Shown: in pieces, positions 28,101 through 36,201 of the stretch
Layout: each line of letters opens with the position of its first letter
Position numbering within the stretch: position 1 is the stretch's first letter
Assembly (NCBI RefSeq): GCF_963678635.1
Contig: NC_087067.1
Coordinates: forward strand, 10,585,716-10,649,715
Direction of reading: 5' to 3'
Source of the DNA: Symsagittifera roscoffensis
Taxonomy: Eukaryota; Xenacoelomorpha; Acoela; Convolutidae
Length of the DNA stretch: 64,000 nt
Made by a program: the position numbers and the translations under genes
Notes under the pieces: model-generated
What the model was told of the DNA's origin: nothing
Databases searched by the model: none
The model's input: only the letters and a program-made list of their open reading frames with translations

Positions 28101-29795
28101 AGAGTAGTATTCGCGTTGTCTCCGGGATATGCACATCTCCCGGATGGACTGAAGTTTGTGTATGCAATGGTAGCCTTACTTTCAGAAGGAAAATATGATG
28201 TGATCATATCGGCCCCGAATCGCATGATAGAATTGGAGAACCTGAGGCCACTTAAGGCTGAACTGCCTGCAGTATGGTCAGATATCTCAAACGCGATGAG
28301 AGGATTCAAGGACCACGCGCTACACATGTTAGTGTTGGACGAAGTGCTGGGGTTGGAACTGTCCAACTTCAGTCGGCAACTCAAACTGAAACCGGGAATA
28401 GACGACGACCATCGAGTGATCACGGCAATGTCCAACGACTTATGGTTCCGAGCAATGGAAGTGGCGAGTGAAGACACAAGAAGAAAAAATTCACTAGAGA
28501 CGAGAGCTCATCTGGAGGCGATGGTTCTGAGAACCAAACCGGAAGCCAACCAGTGGCTACACCTGAATCCTAGAGTAGCGGCATTGGGTGCAGATGCTTG
28601 TCAGCAAGGCCCCGTAATGATCACGAAGATACATGCCTACTTGTTGAAGGAGGTGAACCTGGCGGAAAATGCCGGAGAAAAGACCGCTGAGTTTGTGAAC
28701 AGAATGTGTCAGATTACTCTGGAAACCTTCTGGACTCAGAAAGTGAAGGGACAGGAGGGATTTGAGAGGACAGACAGCATGATAGAAGGGTTGGGAGCCG
28801 GATGGACCGCGTCCTTCTTGGCAAAAGTTTACCCGAAAGTCTCGCACAATTTGATAAAAGAATTCCTCCAAGCAGTAGTGAGAGTATCGATAGTGGAATT
28901 AATAGCCTTGTTGGTGACATTCGGAGCGGAGAGTTTCGTGAAAGGACCGGCGATACTGCTTACGGATGGAATACAGAACCTGCGACTAGATGGACTTCTG
29001 ACATTGATCGCAATAACCCACGGAAACTTGGGAGGACTAATGAAACTGGCACGTTGTCCAGAGCAGATGAAAGAGAGAGTGAGGAACCTGGATATGAAGA
29101 AATCCACGGACTCGTGGAACAAAATAAGAGACCTGAGACACACTCTTATCCAATATCTCTTGCAGCAAAATCGCTTTGGAACCGGAGAAGACGAGACAAT
29201 TGAAAGAGAGGAAGATGTTAGACGACATGTTGGAGGCATGCCGCTATTAACAGATTTGAGCTTAGCTATGAGAACCGATCCCTTGGCGCTGATCAGAGGA
29301 GTCACGGAGTTCGTGACAGTGATCTATGGACCAGCAGTCACGTTTGCGTTCCCTGACGTTAAAGTGGAAGCATATAGGAGGTCGGTGCTGCACCTGAACC
29401 TCATATCGGCAGTGGACGGTAGTACACTGAATTGGTGTGAGCAGAACACATTGCGGGAGCTCATGAGTGAAGATCTGTTGTTTGCGAAGATATCAGAGCC
29501 AGAAATGACGATCATCAATTTTGACGATCACTTCCGTGACCGCACGGGAGAAGTAGAAAGAGGACACATCGAGGTGTTTCCAAAGCTTTGGAATCTGAGA
29601 CCCTATGACAAAACGAATGGTGAAATAACCAGAGTGCCTCGTCTCACTGCAGCATACCACAAGGTGAGAGAAGAAACGAAGGACTGGGGCGATTACAAGA
29701 GGCTACCGGAGGCAATCCCTGAATTCCCTATAATAAAAAGGATGTTGCTCGGAGCAGTCTCCGTGGTACAAACTCCTAGGTTGAGAGCATTCTAA
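25179..29795 (+). CDS. Large SGNH/GDSL-hydrolase-containing ORF of element B (1538 residues)
   Basis: An ATG-initiated frame of 1538 residues with no premature stop. Residues 1-140 are an acidic then Pro/Ser-rich head. About 160-225 is a coiled coil. About 405-575 is an SGNH/GDSL hydrolase with the full motif set: block I ILGDSLVRVL (nucleophile Ser 413), block II FGGATIAQ (Gly), block III ILVGTNDISRG (Asn), and block V DGIHFD (Asp 556, His 559). A second region (about 860-1090) has parallel but degenerate blocks: VVANSEFVY, VFAGINDHLHSRG and IDDDHRV. The remaining roughly 450 residues are mostly helical and unrecognised. Esterase domains are known in ORF1 of some CR1-type LINEs; here one sits 3' of pol in an LTR element, where env would be. 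No signal peptide or membrane anchor is seen. Substrate (lipid or other ester) is unknown. Confidence 0.9.
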   Translation: MDNFNLDELMDLAEAYVGPMVDAIYRRLIERDFALEDPEVVMLLTALINILGHDNRGDRPTEVLLMAAYGERGVLDRPNMRVMRWRNGALSGSDLANEPGLGSSRTYQPGEMPMPSKPKPGLTRMHQEMNSEATSSGSPLRAAVPPKRAKVTQKVQTNQTIQDLDEMNDQLRSTKKELDEMTRSMLQMEEDRDMWRKLFEDCNKKQGQEIERLRQEYKERSEQVALTTAVEKVIPARDIPRGQSPMELLTPREMSQTTETRLPAEAETNRVTIPDPSDTLGDPVVEQTVRKLIETAGRLVANKNAPGSGVTAPYGTIDDTGRVQLSQTVIRQGISNVTPLMGSSRIPERKVRKMPAKKVSRIIDVQKNNQLKYNFTGVPETDPRACFSRATWSPAVNLQQPPLGTSHLILGDSLVRVLSNLRTSWVTTVMAFGGATIAQLYRMVELMNPGKIPNVMILVGTNDISRGSDEQEALWESMMVCLFTTLWQKFSCALLTVCTVPMNTRSLTASGRRHNEGVMRWNNILRNLANRNAGRMILMDIEHELRAMDQARLTRDGIHFDSIEGQAWLNRVFQERLEELEAELFDTGVLKEGGTVSDAVITTFVPPSLETRLDTVPAVTIYRQQSSSEPGRRTDVQDWLGEAPMRRTIHPRRRIGPVNQPIEEVAGTSRSDTRSETTSTSREERPSRGSLLWSRSVPSPWHIYKDELMKLDLQRVSFIEDARRMLNGATLSVSRLYSITGVDWLIAASINFSSTTAFRFADLEGLPSNNTMGPVNARPLQDVRLNHDEGNCEERPGRFLTARAPIGQHVKIFKQLTTPPGHVKERVCPKLVNQDGDAQRYGGLTAIKKDETIFAAYDKAEMRKAKIMVVANSEFVYTSKSLFWPDVIMLAAVDLDLLQSVSLAIGVQRQTEMNPITIVFAGINDHLHSRGFLSRLRDPATAENAVWPAIKDILESMGEVVDATKEGSFNKVALRVVFALSPGYAHLPDGLKFVYAMVALLSEGKYDVIISAPNRMIELENLRPLKAELPAVWSDISNAMRGFKDHALHMLVLDEVLGLELSNFSRQLKLKPGIDDDHRVITAMSNDLWFRAMEVASEDTRRKNSLETRAHLEAMVLRTKPEANQWLHLNPRVAALGADACQQGPVMITKIHAYLLKEVNLAENAGEKTAEFVNRMCQITLETFWTQKVKGQEGFERTDSMIEGLGAGWTASFLAKVYPKVSHNLIKEFLQAVVRVSIVELIALLVTFGAESFVKGPAILLTDGIQNLRLDGLLTLIAITHGNLGGLMKLARCPEQMKERVRNLDMKKSTDSWNKIRDLRHTLIQYLLQQNRFGTGEDETIEREEDVRRHVGGMPLLTDLSLAMRTDPLALIRGVTEFVTVIYGPAVTFAFPDVKVEAYRRSVLHLNLISAVDGSTLNWCEQNTLRELMSEDLLFAKISEPEMTIINFDDHFRDRTGEVERGHIEVFPKLWNLRPYDKTNGEITRVPRLTAAYHKVREETKDWGDYKRLPEAIPEFPIIKRMLLGAVSVVQTPRLRAF

Positions 29796-29831
29796 ACCAA
29801 TGAAAGGAGAATAGGGAATTTCGTGGGAACG

Positions 29832-30893
29832 ATGGATCCATACTTCGTAGGGAGAAATGCCGCCGTGTTACAGTACACACGATTTGCATACACGGATCAA
29901 GCGACGAGAAGGCGAATAAGCAACGCCGCTACTCCCAAGCCAGGAAGATTTGATGAGGAATGGAAACGACTAGGCTTAGCTCCGATGAGAATGAGAGGCA
30001 GGACAGAATTGCCTGAAGCCTCATTAATCCTGACCAGTGTGAAAAAGGAGATGAAAGTGGGAGGAATATTGCAGACGAGAAACTTCCTAGCACCCTTCGG
30101 CTGCGAAGAAATCAAAGTGGTCCATGGAGAAGAGGAAGATAAATCGGCCGGTACATTGCTCATACCGAGATTCCAGGAAGAAGCCGACAATGACGAACAA
30201 GGACCATCGAGCTCGAACAACGATAAGTCAGAAGGAGATGACGGACAGGGTGGAAGCCGTCAGACTGAAGAACCCATGCAACAAGATCAAGCTGGTGGGG
30301 AAGACGACAGGGCATCGACAGGAGGAACATCCAGCCTGGATTTCAATATCTTCAGTGATCTTGAGAATAATGCAGACACGTTGGAAACGACTGAGCCAGC
30401 GGATGAAGGCATCTCGACACTGGAACCTCCGTCAGCCTTTGAGGAAATGAAATGGAATTTGCCGGAGAGCAGCTCTCCTGGCAATTCAAGAAATAACGAC
30501 CAGAGAATCCTCATGGAATCACCCCGGAGGAGAAGAATAGAGGCCTCAGCCAGAGTACCTTTCTTGGGAACGTTGCCCGAAGAGGAATGGGAAGTACATC
30601 ACCGAGACCACGAGAGTAGGACGGGATGTAAGCTTGACAGAGTGGCGTTTATGGAAGAAGTCTGGACCGTGATTCAGAGCTATGGGACCCAGTCCATCCT
30701 CGAAACAGGTCTCAATCAACCCTTGATGAGAGAAGTACTTGACAAGCTTGATGAGTGTGAAGGGAGACTGAGTGAGTTATTGATCGACTCAGCCACTGAT
30801 GAGAGTGAAGCGAATTCTCCCATCAAGATGACACCGCAGGACGATGAAGGAGAGGTGGTGTACCTGTCAAGAACTGGGCGAGAAAACGATTGA
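29832..30893 (+). CDS. Acidic ORF of element B, unknown function
   Basis: The frame starts at ATG 29832, 36 nt after the SGNH ORF; an upstream GTG at 29823 is in frame but less likely. It has about 353 residues. An N-terminal globular part (residues 1-105) contains a basic patch (about 30-60). A long acidic, Ser/Glu/Asp/Gly-rich low-complexity middle follows (about 110-215). The ordered C-terminal part (about 235-330) has a short basic SPRRRRIE motif and a Leu-rich helix (VLDKLDECEGRLSELL). The stop TGA (30891-30893) shares its A with the next ATG (TGATG), suggesting coupled translation. No domain is recognised; transcription-regulator-like or adaptor roles are conceivable but unsupported. 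It keeps the same strand and base composition as the rest of element B. Confidence 0.7.
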   Translation: MDPYFVGRNAAVLQYTRFAYTDQATRRRISNAATPKPGRFDEEWKRLGLAPMRMRGRTELPEASLILTSVKKEMKVGGILQTRNFLAPFGCEEIKVVHGEEEDKSAGTLLIPRFQEEADNDEQGPSSSNNDKSEGDDGQGGSRQTEEPMQQDQAGGEDDRASTGGTSSLDFNIFSDLENNADTLETTEPADEGISTLEPPSAFEEMKWNLPESSSPGNSRNNDQRILMESPRRRRIEASARVPFLGTLPEEEWEVHHRDHESRTGCKLDRVAFMEEVWTVIQSYGTQSILETGLNQPLMREVLDKLDECEGRLSELLIDSATDESEANSPIKMTPQDDEGEVVYLSRTGREND

Positions 30894-31330
30894 TGCCATG
30901 GTTCAGAGCTAACATGACTGCATGGTTGTACGAGTATGCGAAAAAGCATATGTCGAAGCATGGCAGAGTGTACAGTGAATATCAGCTGGACATTGGGGCA
31001 GGAGCTTTCAAGCGAGCTTTCGTGACTCATCGGAATGCAGTGACCACCGCCGTGAAAAGAATTTCCAGGACGAGTGAGCGTGGTGGAAATGAGAAGGCAG
31101 AGATGCTGAAAGAAGATTTGGAGAGAAACGTGACGTTGTGTCTCCACAACAGTTTCTGCAGAAACAGAGAATCCAACGTGGATCCCCTACCTTGCTGTAA
31201 GCAGAGGGTAGAAGAGCAGAAGTGTTGGAGGACGGCTTCCAACAGCGTCAAGATAGCCAACGATGTGCTACAAGACACGGAAACCGAAAGTGCGGAGTCA
31301 GTATCACAGGAGGAAGAAATGGAACATTGA
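30893..31330 (+). CDS. Small Cys-containing ORF of element B, unknown function
   Basis: The frame starts at ATG 30893, overlapping the previous stop by one base (TGATG); it has about 145 residues. Residues 1-65 are basic with aromatic residues (MPWFRANMTAWLYEY at the start). A middle stretch holds five Cys residues in patterns CLHNSFC, PCCKQ and KCW, which could be a small metal-binding or disulphide module. The tail is acidic (Glu-rich, ending QEEEMEH). It has no signal peptide or clear membrane helix. Its position as the last ORF before the 3' non-coding region makes it comparable to small accessory genes of complex retroviruses, but no homology is claimed. Confidence 0.6.
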   Translation: MPWFRANMTAWLYEYAKKHMSKHGRVYSEYQLDIGAGAFKRAFVTHRNAVTTAVKRISRTSERGGNEKAEMLKEDLERNVTLCLHNSFCRNRESNVDPLPCCKQRVEEQKCWRTASNSVKIANDVLQDTETESAESVSQEEEMEH

Positions 31331-32151
31331 TGAATGGTCGAGAAAACAAGAGGCAACAAGAAAAAAAATTAGAAGAATTTAGAAGTTTTAGAACTTCTAA
31401 ACGACGAAAAAAGAAGAGAACAAAGGAGTGATGAAGAAAAGTTAAAACTCAGAATTGTTTTATATGTGTGAAAAACTCAAGTGAGAAACCAAGCAACCAA
31501 GTTGTAATTGAAAACTGAAACATTTAGTTGAGTTTTGAAATTGTTGCATTTGTAAATTTGCATTTTGATTTTAGCAGAAGTGGCTTTAGAGACACTCACT
31601 TATTATATATTTAGAAAGGCTTGAGGCAAGAGTATATTTAAATATTCCAGCCTGCATGATTGTTTTTAATCACTTAGGAAGACTGATCATTTTGTGGTGA
31701 CGTGGAAGGCTTGAGTAATCTCTCGAAGAGGGAGATTGTTTCATTGTTCTTTCTAACCACAGAGTTTCTTAGTTTTAATATTCAGGACAAAAACAAGCAA
31801 GATTTCCGAAGGGAAGAAGCATAGTAGGATAATTTTAGCTTGTTGGTTGGCAGGACTGTCCTGCAAGCCAACACCTTTTAAATCTAAGAGAAAAAGTTTT
31901 CATCGGGACATTGACACTGGGAGTCAGAAAATATGTTTTATCTTAGGTTGTATCTTCAATGTGCAGATTATTGAGAGAATTTGAAGGCTATAATGATGTA
32001 GTATGATGCCATTTATATTCTGCAGTGAGTCGATGTGACGTGGATAAAAGTGATTTCGTGCATTTTGTAAATTCTGTTCGATGACACTGTGCCGATTTTA
32101 TGAACATTGCGCGATTCAATGAGGACATTGACCGGACTGTCCGGGGAGTAT
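31331..32151. other. 3' non-coding region of element B (possible LTR), with hairpin at 31842-31871
   Basis: No ORF with support is seen. A hairpin (left arm GTTGGTTGGCAGGA, right arm TCCTGCAAGCCAAC, 12 of 14 paired, 31842-31871) is the only structured item. The 3' LTR of element B should begin hereabouts, but its 5' partner is missing with the gap, so no boundary can be set. Confidence 0.4.
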
Positions 32152-32655
32152 GTGACATTCGACCAGAATGTGAAAAATGCAATCTCTGCAGAATTCGGAA
32201 TTTTAGCAGTAAGCCTTCCGGATTGGTGGTTTTTAAGAACTAAGAGCGTTATTGGAACGTTTGGCCAGACGGTGAGGGCTGGAATATTCTAGTATTTTAA
32301 AATTTCAAAAATTCGAATGATGACGTCACATTTCTGAGAAATGCTGAAACGGCCATTTTAACAAAAAAACGAGAGAGAAAACACAACAACATTAGTTGCG
32401 CTGACGATAACAACGATAATCGTGATTGAAAAACGACAGCGAGTTACAGAGTAACAGAGAACACTCCGAGTTGCAACATGACGTCATAATTCGAATTTTT
32501 AAATTTTCAAAATACCAGAATACTCTAGCCCTCACCGTTTGGCCAATCGTTCTAATAACGCTCTTATTCCTTCAAAATCGCCAATTCGGAAGGTTCACTG
32601 CTAAAAATTCGAATATGCTGAATCTGCATTTTGATCAATTCTGGTCGAATGTCAC
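32152..32655. mobile_element. Foldback element with roughly 180-bp inverted arms
   Basis: The left arm 32152-32331 and right arm 32477-32655 are inverted copies, about 80 percent alike by eye. Outer ends are TGACATTCGACCAGAATG and its near complement; inner ends both carry TGACGTCA (32321, 32479). The spacer is about 145 nt and has no ORF. This is the layout of a non-autonomous foldback or MITE element, or of an old inverted duplication. Transcribed, it would form a long hairpin RNA. Confidence 0.75.
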
Positions 32656-33480
32656 AACTTCAGCAAGTTTTCTTTGAGATTGTTGCAGTTGAAGATGTTC
32701 ACAAATGGAGACAGTCTATTAGCTAACCGGGCAGAACGGACCCAGAAGTTGTGATTAGACTTCGCTAGTCTAACACGTTGAATAAAAAGGGTAAAGCCTG
32801 TGGAATACCGCGTGGAAACATCTGCTACAAAGCAAATGGGTTTTTGCCATTCCATGTCGAAACGATCATTGAGAATGTTAACTGAACAGCATAACATCAT
32901 GAAGCTCAAGATATAGAGAAACGGGCAAAAGTTTCTGAAGAGATAGTCGAGTAGCATAGTTTTCTTCTGTCGGTAAAATCCACCGGGAGACTTTTTTTGT
33001 AACACTTCTATTCGATTCAATCTGTTTTCGAAGCATACCAAACTTGCGAAGCATAAGAGAGAATAGGAACTACCATACCGCAGTATACATTCAGCTTCTT
33101 TTCAGTACTGGAGCAAAAGGGAAGGTTGCGTTTCAGAAGGAAGAAGCATTCGCCAGTCGCAGTGATACGTTTTCATGCCTGGTGAGGTTTTTGTCGACAA
33201 CAACTCCAAGATCTTTTTCTACACAACTGGGTTCCACACCCCTTCGGCATAGACGTTAATGTTACGTAATGTCTGATCATTGGGTTCGTTGAGATTTCTC
33301 ATGCCTTCATTTATGGCAACAGTTAATATCGTAATGATCATGCTGCTAATCTTCGTTATTCCATTGAGCTTTTTTGTCGTTATCTTCATTGATTTGCAGC
33401 TGCTCTTGACATAAAGAGTGTCGCTTGTTTCCTGCTGTGTCTTGCTCAAGAACGACACTTATTTTCCATCTTCTGTCTCT
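32656..33480 (-). pseudogene. Antisense LINE (non-LTR retrotransposon) remnant, RT C-terminal region
   Basis: Translated on the minus strand in pieces, the region shows the usual end of a LINE RT ORF: a CILRYGSSYSLL-type stretch, NRIEVLQKK, then further down a TRYSTGFTLFIQRVRLAKS / ANRLSPFVNIF-type block, as in jockey/CR1-clade elements. The frame changes several times and stops intervene. No endonuclease or YADD is visible, so it is a 3' fragment. Confidence 0.55.
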
Positions 33481-33754
33481 TGACTTCGAGATTGAGCTTC
33501 TTTTTGAATTCTCGTGTAGCTAAGTCTCGTGTAGCTAATTCTTGGCTCACATTGTTAATCACGACCGCAGCTGCCTTTTCGTGATTGTTGACCAGAGTCC
33601 GTTTCTTCTTTTTTCGGTGTTTCTTAAATATCGTTACTAGCTCATCTTTATGCGCCTCTTCTCTCTGCAGATCGATGTTGTCTCTCTGCCTGTTACGTGT
33701 GTTCTGTAGAGCTGTAAGAGCTAATATGTAATTTGGATGATTTCGATTCTTCAA
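33446..33754 (-). CDS. Doubtful small basic ORF, possibly part of a decayed repeat
   Basis: A 102-residue minus-strand frame, Lys/Arg-rich with a KKHRKKKKRT run and helical, charged composition. It has no recognised family. It sits directly upstream (in its own direction) of the LINE remnant and may belong to that element or be fortuitous. No splice sites or promoter evidence. Confidence 0.2.
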   Translation of the reverse strand: MKNRNHPNYILALTALQNTRNRQRDNIDLQREEAHKDELVTIFKKHRKKKKRTLVNNHEKAAAVVINNVSQELATRDLATREFKKKLNLEVKRQKMENKCRS

Positions 33755-33759
33755 TGCTG

Positions 33760-34750
33760 CCCAAATTAGGGCCAGTCCATCCTGAAGTGACTTTCTTGTC
33801 TGCAGAAGAAAGATCTAGCCCCAATTTTACTTGAAAATCGCTGGAGAATTCGAACTCATTCATCTGGTCCAAACCATCTTCATTGACAGCATAGCCTAAG
33901 CTAGATGAGAAAATTTTCCAAGATAGATAAGATGATACTTGAACGCCAGATCTTTAACAAAGTCCGCATCGTAATATCAGTTGATTTGAAAATAAAGCTT
34001 ATTTAAAGTCAGCTTTTTTTTCTGTTTCCTTGCCTTCATGCCTTTTCCAAGTGCCTGTTAGCGATATTTTATTTTGTTCCGACCAGTGAAATTTTTTTTT
34101 TCATTTTTTTTCTGTTTTCAACGAAAAAGTAAAGACCACAATTAATGATCGTCCAGGGTCGAGTGATATAGAGAGTTGCGAAAAGTTCGGACTGACAGAA
34201 TTGAATGAAAATAACAATCTGCTAATTTGCAACAATTTTGCATGCAAATTGAATTTTTGGTTGAAATTGAGAAATACTCTGCCTGAAAAATTAGCTCTTG
34301 CTCTTTTCAGTTGTTTTGTCGTCCAAATTTTTTGCTTCTAATATTAATGCAAATTAAAGCCTTTAAATATACCTGGCGTTGAGAAAACCCGGTTTGAAAT
34401 TTTTTATTTTTTTTTGTCTTTTTTTGAGTGAGTAAAGCGATCGAGGAACATTTATATATGAAAATTAGCATTTAAGGCTAAAAAAACTAAATTGTACGTA
34501 AGGAAAACTAGTTTTTGAAGCTTCATTTAGCTCTTCTCTTGCAAAAAAACTTTCGAAATTATTTAAAATAATAAGTGCAAAAATTTTATAAATTTTTTGG
34601 CTTTTATTATATCTATATCTATACTAACTTTAAATGCATGTTTAAGCTATATTTACCATGGTTAAGCGTCATAGCATATATTTGGATGTTTAAGCTCTAT
34701 CGCATATTGCAATGATTAAGAATTTTTTTTCGTCTTTCCAGTTTAAATTC
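33760..34750. other. AT-rich intergenic DNA
   Basis: No supported gene is seen. The stretch near 34010-34075 (TTCTGTTTCCTTGCCTTC ...) is like parts of a dispersed repeat also present near 49140, 58360 and 58510. Otherwise poly-T tracts and low-complexity AT. Confidence 0.6.
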
Positions 34751-35540
34751 AGTAGTTGGTTACTGCAAGGGTACCCACAGGAGTTCAAGGTTGCAAATTG
34801 TACATCCGAATGCGACTGCTCAAATGCTCTTAGTTTCCGAGATGTGACGGTTTTTGTCTTTTTCTTAAATGTTCAAAGAACTAGGGTATAAAAATTTTCG
34901 TAAAATTTTAGTTCCCCATAATTATAATGAGGCTCTGTCAGGGAGGGCACTCTTAGAGGTAGCGAGCTTTTCCTCTAAATATGACTGCTTAAATTCTCGC
35001 AGTTTTCGAAATATGTCATTTTTAGTGATTTTTTTTTCAAAAAAAAATTCAGAAAATTAAAATTAAAAAGTTCCTAACCCTGTAGATGGGGGCTGTCTGA
35101 GTACTCTCAAGGGTTGCAAATCTTGTCCCCGAATATGACTGCTCAAATCTAAGTAGTTTTTCAGATATGACGTTTTTGTGATTTTTCAAAACTTTTCTAA
35201 GAACGCTGAAGTTTGTAGTTTCTTGAAATTTGACATTCAGAACCCTGTGGTTGGATACTGAGAGTACTCTCAAGGGATGCAAATCTTGCTCCTAAATATG
35301 ACTGCTCAAATCTAAGTAGTTTTTCAGATATGACGTTTTTGTGATTTTTTCAAAACTTTTCTAAGAAAACTGAAGTTTTGCAGATCTTGCCTCCAAGTAC
35401 GACTGCTCAAATGCTCTAAGTTTCTGAGATAAGACGTTTTTCTGTCCTTTTATAAATTTTCAAAGATATGGTTTTTCAGAATTTGAATTAAAAAAAACGT
35501 AAATAAAAAATTTTTAAAATTCGAATTTACCAGCCCTGTA
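34750..35540. repeat. Tandem array, about five diverged units of 100-170 bp
   Basis: The core ATGACTGCTCAAAT (or close variants) occurs at about 34814, 34983, 35137, 35300 and 35401. Each is followed by an AGTTTTTCAGATATGACG-like segment and a poly-T/A stretch. Units 3 and 4 are the most alike. No coding potential is seen. It looks like an old minisatellite about 700 bp upstream of CDC37. Confidence 0.75.
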
Positions 35541-35839
35541 ATTGGGTGCTGTCAATTTCGAGGCACCGGGCTTCACGCTAGTTTTATTTAAAAAAACACA
35601 TGTGTATTTTCACGTTAGTATGTGACGTTTTCCTTACGAAAATCTGTGCTTGTTAATTATTGTAATCCAAATTATTCATTTCAAATAGAAACTGAAGTTG
35701 AAACTCCAATGAATTTTTTTTCGTGATATTTTTACGCTTGCGATTAGCAAGCGTTATAAAATCGGAATATAGCTTTTCGGGTTAACAGCTTGTTTAACAG
35801 AATCACTTGGTTTATAATGAATTCAAAATTTCTAAGCAT

Positions 35840-35930
35840 CTCTGGCACACTTAGTCTGAAGGTAACGAATACGCCGGGGACGGCAAAGGTCTTGGTTTGA
35901 ATCTTACCTGGACTTGTTTTATTTTCAAAC
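35840..35930 (+). repeat. Possible tRNA-derived SINE fragment
   Basis: A B-box-like GGTTTGAATCT at 35894 is followed by TACCTGGACTTGTTTTATTT. A similar arrangement, GGTTCGAGCCC then CCAGGACCTGTTCTTTTT, occurs at 44992. The shared 3' flank suggests one SINE family. Box A is not clear. Confidence 0.3.
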
Positions 35931-36190
35931 TGAAAAACGTCCTTTTCAAAAAATATTGTCGTCGTAATTTTGTCTGCTTATGTTTTGTCGGCTTAGTTGC
36001 CATTTTGTAGAATTGTTAATTTTTTTTACATTATATTGGTTTAAGCGTTCTGATTTACCTCTGCTGTTCAAACTGGAATATATTGTAATTTTACTAAACT
36101 TGAGTTCGTATGTTCTCTTTTTGTATTGCAAGCCAGCTTACAAGTGATGAGATGCTTTTCTAGCTGGCAATTTTTTTTGAGATTTCTTTC

Positions 36191-36201
36191 AGCTATTAGT
36201 C
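36191..36201 (+). promoter_or_regulatory. Splice-acceptor-like site just upstream of CDC37 ATG
   Basis: A pyrimidine tract ending TTTCTTTCAG (AG 36191-36192) stands 9 nt before the CDC37 ATG. No upstream exon is evident. It marks either a 5' UTR intron or a trans-splice site. Confidence 0.5.

Noticed and set aside
27746..28477. Minus-strand open frame of 243 codons opposite the SGNH ORF
   Set aside because: Shadow of a 1538-codon + strand frame whose motifs are clear.
34750..35540. CRISPR-like array
   Set aside because: Eukaryotic context; units diverge, spacing varies and there are no spacer/repeat boundaries.
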